Below are positions 61,525 to 64,000 of a stretch of 64,000 nucleotides of DNA, one piece after another. The notes below the pieces were generated by a model. It was not told the origin of the DNA. It did not search any database and saw only the letters and a list, made by a program, of their open reading frames with translations. Position 1 is the stretch's first letter; each line of letters opens with the position of its first letter. Source of the stretch: Haloglomus halophilum (GTDB taxonomy: Archaea; Halobacteriota; Halobacteria; Halobacteriales; Haloarculaceae); assembly GCF_024298885.1 (NCBI RefSeq), contig NZ_CP101166.1, positions 3,843,149-3,907,148 of the forward strand, given 5' to 3'. A program made the translations under genes and the position numbers.

Positions 61525-62681
61525 GCGAACACGACGACACATCCGACGAGCGAACCGAGACGGAGCCGAGTGCGGCGACCGACCCCGACGAACACGGCGG
61601 TGGGGACCGGGCAGCCGAGACGCTGCTGGTCACGTCGACCGCGGACTCGACCGGGAAGACGGCGGTCGCGCTCGCCCTCGCGCTGGCCGCGCGTGACGAG
61701 GGGCAGTCGGTCGGCTACATGAAACCGAAGGGGACCCGCCTCGAGAGCAACGTCGGCAAGACGCTCGACGCCGACCCGATGCTGGCGCGTGAACTCCTCG
61801 ACCTCGACGACCCGATGCACGAGCTGGAGCCGGTCGTCTACTCGCCGACCTTCATCCGCGAGGCGGTCCGGGGCCGCGAGGACCCGGCGGCGCTCCGGGA
61901 GACCGTGCGGGAGGCTTTCGACGGCCTCGCGGCCGGGCGCGACCTGCTGGTGGTCGAGGGGGGTGGGCTGAACGCCGGCGCGACCGTCGGCCTGACGGAC
62001 CCAGAGGTCGCGGACCTGCTCGACGCGCGGGTGCTGCTGGTGGCCCCGTACGGCGGCCCCGAGGATGTCGACGATGTCCTCGTGGCGAGCGAGCGGTTCG
62101 GCGACCGCCTCTCGGGGATCCTGTTCAACGCGGTCGGCGACGCCGCGTTCGACGACCTCGCCAGCGACGTGGTCCCGTTCCTCTCCGGGCGTGGTGTCCG
62201 GACCTTCGGGACGCTCCCGCGGGTCAAGGAACTCGCTGGCGTCGCCGTGGCCGACCTCGGGCAGGAGCTGGGGGCCCGGACGCTGACGGACGAGGCACCG
62301 ACCGACGCCATCGTCGAGCGGTTCGTCGTCGGGGCGATGAGCGCGGGCGAGGCGCTGCCGGCCCTCCGGCGGACTCGCTCGGCGGTCCTCGTCAGCGGCG
62401 GGGACCGCCCCGAGATCGTCACCGCGGCGCTCGACGCGTCCGGCATCGAGGCCATCCTCCTGACCGGCGGGTTCCAGCCGCCGGCGGCGGTCCTCGGCCG
62501 TGCGGAGGAGGCCGGCGTCCCGGTCCTGCTGGTCCAGGCCGACACCACGACCGCCATCGAGCGGCTGGAGGGAGTCATCCGCTCGGGGCGGGCCCGCGAC
62601 GCCCGGACGGTCGAACGGATGGGTGACCTGCTGGGGGAGTACGCCGACGTGGACGCGATGCTGCTGGGAACGGGCGACTGA
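61521..62681 (+). CDS. phosphotransacetylase-like AAA_26/DRTGG protein
   Basis: 386 residues. The P-loop TADSTGKTAVALALALAA (40-57), with GYMKPKGT, resembles dethiobiotin-synthetase-like/cobyrinic ATPases; the middle is the DRTGG-type domain (FGTLPRVKELAGVAVADL through LLTGGFQPP). Proteins of this order are called phosphotransacetylase family, but the catalytic PTA domain is absent, so the role is regulatory or unknown. ATGA overlaps the ADP-forming synthetase stop (61521-61524), so it probably assists that enzyme. Confidence 0.8.
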   Translation: MSEHDDTSDERTETEPSAATDPDEHGGGDRAAETLLVTSTADSTGKTAVALALALAARDEGQSVGYMKPKGTRLESNVGKTLDADPMLARELLDLDDPMHELEPVVYSPTFIREAVRGREDPAALRETVREAFDGLAAGRDLLVVEGGGLNAGATVGLTDPEVADLLDARVLLVAPYGGPEDVDDVLVASERFGDRLSGILFNAVGDAAFDDLASDVVPFLSGRGVRTFGTLPRVKELAGVAVADLGQELGARTLTDEAPTDAIVERFVVGAMSAGEALPALRRTRSAVLVSGGDRPEIVTAALDASGIEAILLTGGFQPPAAVLGRAEEAGVPVLLVQADTTTAIERLEGVIRSGRARDARTVERMGDLLGEYADVDAMLLGTGD

Positions 62682-62770
62682 GGATATCCGACGCCCACGG
62701 TCGGGAGATGCAGAGCGGCGGTCCCCACGACCGGGGCCGTGGGCATCCGCCATGTCGTTCGGTAGTCGGC

Positions 62771-63232
62771 TCAGGCGGAATCGTCGCTCGCGTCCGTTCC
62801 GGACTTCCGGGGCTCCGAGAGGAGGAGCACCGGGAGCGAGGTGTTGGCGGCGACGCGCTCGCTGGTGCTCCCCAGGACCCCACCCGGGCCGTGTCGGCCC
62901 GTCGATCCCATCACGATGAGGTCCATCCCCTGATTCTCGGCGTAGTCGATGATGCCCCGATAGACGCCCATCCCCCGGACGACGGCGGTCTCGACGGGCA
63001 CGCCGTCGGCACGAGCGGCCAGTTCGGAGAGGAACTCCTCGGCCTCCCCCCGGAGCCGGTCGAACCGGTGGCCCATCGACTCCGAGGAGAGGAGCAGCGC
63101 CGTCGCCGACTCGTCGAGCACGAAGAGGAGATGGACCGTGCCGCCGTGCTCGCGGGCGACATCGAACGCCTCCGTGGCCGCGCGTTCGGCGGCCTCGCTC
63201 CCGTCGACGGGGACGAGGATGGATTCGTACAT
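62771..63232 (-). CDS. universal stress protein (UspA) family, ATP-binding type
   Basis: 153 residues. MYESILVPVDGSEAAERAAT is the usual beginning, and GSTGRHGPGGVLGSTSERV gives the full G-x2-G-x9-G-S nucleotide loop lacking in the UspA gene at 32576. It therefore probably binds ATP. The acidic Ser/Asp tail is typical. It is the next gene after bioD on the minus strand, about 200 bp downstream. Confidence 0.92.
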   Translation of the reverse strand: MYESILVPVDGSEAAERAATEAFDVAREHGGTVHLLFVLDESATALLLSSESMGHRFDRLRGEAEEFLSELAARADGVPVETAVVRGMGVYRGIIDYAENQGMDLIVMGSTGRHGPGGVLGSTSERVAANTSLPVLLLSEPRKSGTDASDDSA

Positions 63233-63332
63233 ACCCGCGGACAGAACGGCAGGCAGTATGAGCCTTCGGCCCAGTGTGCGCCGGGCCGGCCGTGTCCCCG
63301 GGAATTTATGACCGAATCCGCACTACGAGTCC

Positions 63333-63384
63333 ACGGAGCCAAGTCGGCTCCGTAGTGTCACACGCGGGGCACACACCCCCGCGT
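63333..63384. repeat. tandem hairpins in the 3' flank of bioD
   Basis: ACGGAGCC/GGCTCCGT at 63333-63353 (5-nt loop, flanked by CACT/AGTG that also pair) and ACGCGGGG/CCCCGCGT at 63362-63384 (7-nt loop), 8 nt apart. Both stems are perfect 8-bp. They lie between the bioD stop and the UspA start on the minus strand and may act in 3'-end formation or as a spacer; I found no gene there. Confidence 0.65.
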
Positions 63385-63434
63385 CTCGACCACGCTCGAC
63401 CTCTCGCCCGTTCTCATCGCTCGCCAGCGCCGGG

Positions 63435-64000
63435 TCACGCGATGTCGACGTATCGGGGCAGGTCCGCGGCCAGGTCGACGGCCGCTGCCGGGTCCGAGAG
63501 GTCGCTCGGCGGGAGCGTCGCCACCTCGTGGCCCGTCATCTCCTCGAGGACGGCGGGGTTCGTCCGTTCGGCGACCGACGCGCCCTCGTACTCGTTGAGG
63601 ACGATACCCCGGACCGGCACGTCGCGGCGCTCCAGGGCCTCGACGGTCAGTGCGGTGTGGTTGAGCGTGCCCAGTCCGGAGCGCGAGACGACGACCGCCG
63701 GGACGCCAAGGTCGGCGACGAGGTCCACCACCTCGCGGCCCTCTGCGAGCGGCACCCGGAGCCCGCCGATTCCCTCCAGCACGCCGACCTCGGCGGCGTC
63801 GAGTTCGGTCGCACAGAAGTCACGGACCTCGTCGTAGGAGAGTTCCTCGTCGGCCTCGTCTGCGGCGACCTCGGGTGCGAGTGCAGGGCCGAGGTAGCGG
63901 CCACAGACCCCCGCCGCCTCGTCGTCGCAGGCCTCGCGGACGAACCCGGCGTCGTCGTCCGGCGGGTGGCCCGTCTGACAGGGTTTCACCCCGACCGCGT
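63435..64000 (-). CDS. bioD: dethiobiotin synthetase, 3' part (5' end outside window)
   Basis: The frame remains open to the window edge. The visible part starts AVGVKPCQTGHP, the region after the P-loop in BioD, and includes EGIGGLRVPLAEGREVV, VVVSRSGLGTLNHTALTVEAL, RGIVLNEYEG and the C-terminal acidic helix. The enzyme closes the ureido ring of biotin from diaminopelargonate, CO2 and ATP. The GTG seen near the edge is internal. Other biotin genes are likely upstream, outside the window. Confidence 0.85.
   Translation of the reverse strand, partial: AVGVKPCQTGHPPDDDAGFVREACDDEAAGVCGRYLGPALAPEVAADEADEELSYDEVRDFCATELDAAEVGVLEGIGGLRVPLAEGREVVDLVADLGVPAVVVSRSGLGTLNHTALTVEALERRDVPVRGIVLNEYEGASVAERTNPAVLEEMTGHEVATLPPSDLSDPAAAVDLAADLPRYVDIA

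Overview
The window is a dense, high-GC stretch of an archaeal chromosome, almost certainly from a halophilic archaeon of the class Halobacteria. Supporting signs are strongly acidic proteins, Tat-type lipoprotein signals, halocyanin, zinc-ribbon microproteins, XPB and Bax1, the archaeal termination factor FttA, and a tRNA intron with a perfect bulge-helix-bulge motif. Many genes have an A/T-rich TATA-like box centred about 26-28 nt before the start codon. That is the layout of leaderless haloarchaeal transcripts, and I used it to choose starts. No function was checked against a database; assignments rest on motifs and family knowledge.

Layout. 1-17 kb is mainly information processing and membrane genes: a truncated C2H2 zinc-finger protein, an Lhr-type helicase, an RNA m5C methyltransferase with its partner gene, a DUF5995 protein, the nuclease Bax1, an SLC13-type permease with RCK_C domains, the helicase XPB and a beta-helix lipoprotein. 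16.4-20.1 kb holds grpE and dnaK. 20-26 kb is a minus-strand lipid/ketone block: a Baeyer-Villiger-type monooxygenase, an acyl-CoA synthetase and two related phosphotransferase-fold kinases. 27.5-29.5 kb is fttA, followed by a run of hairpins.

30-41 kb is a cell-surface glycan region: two family-2 and one family-4 glycosyltransferase, a flippase, and three sulfatase/alkaline-phosphatase-superfamily enzymes that share an L-G-Y carboxy-terminal tail. Inside it lies an acyl-CoA dehydrogenase (31.2-32.4 kb) that appears to carry a 45-bp in-frame palindromic insertion. 41-52 kb holds an F420/FMN-type luciferase-like oxidoreductase, an HSDL2-like SDR, PaaG-like and fused 3-hydroxyacyl-CoA dehydrogenase/enoyl-CoA hydratase enzymes, a second acyl-CoA dehydrogenase, an R2lox-like oxidase, a uS10-like protein, an M20 amidohydrolase and small zinc proteins. 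With the 20-25 kb genes, this gives most of a beta-oxidation set.

51.8-52.1 kb has an intron-containing tRNA-Glu(UUC) followed 123 bp away by a copy of its 3' end. 52-59 kb holds exported proteins (a large beta-propeller-like protein, an LVIVD-repeat protein, halocyanin) and a tandem pair of 64-67-residue paralogues with matching promoters. 59-64 kb holds an ADP-forming acyl-CoA synthetase translationally coupled to a phosphotransacetylase-like protein, a UspA protein, and the 3' part of bioD.

The most unusual signal is a set of perfect short-loop palindromes. They occur as tandem pairs between genes (27.4, 48.3-48.4, 63.3 kb), beside the tRNA (51.95 kb), and in frame within at least one enzyme gene (31.68 kb).
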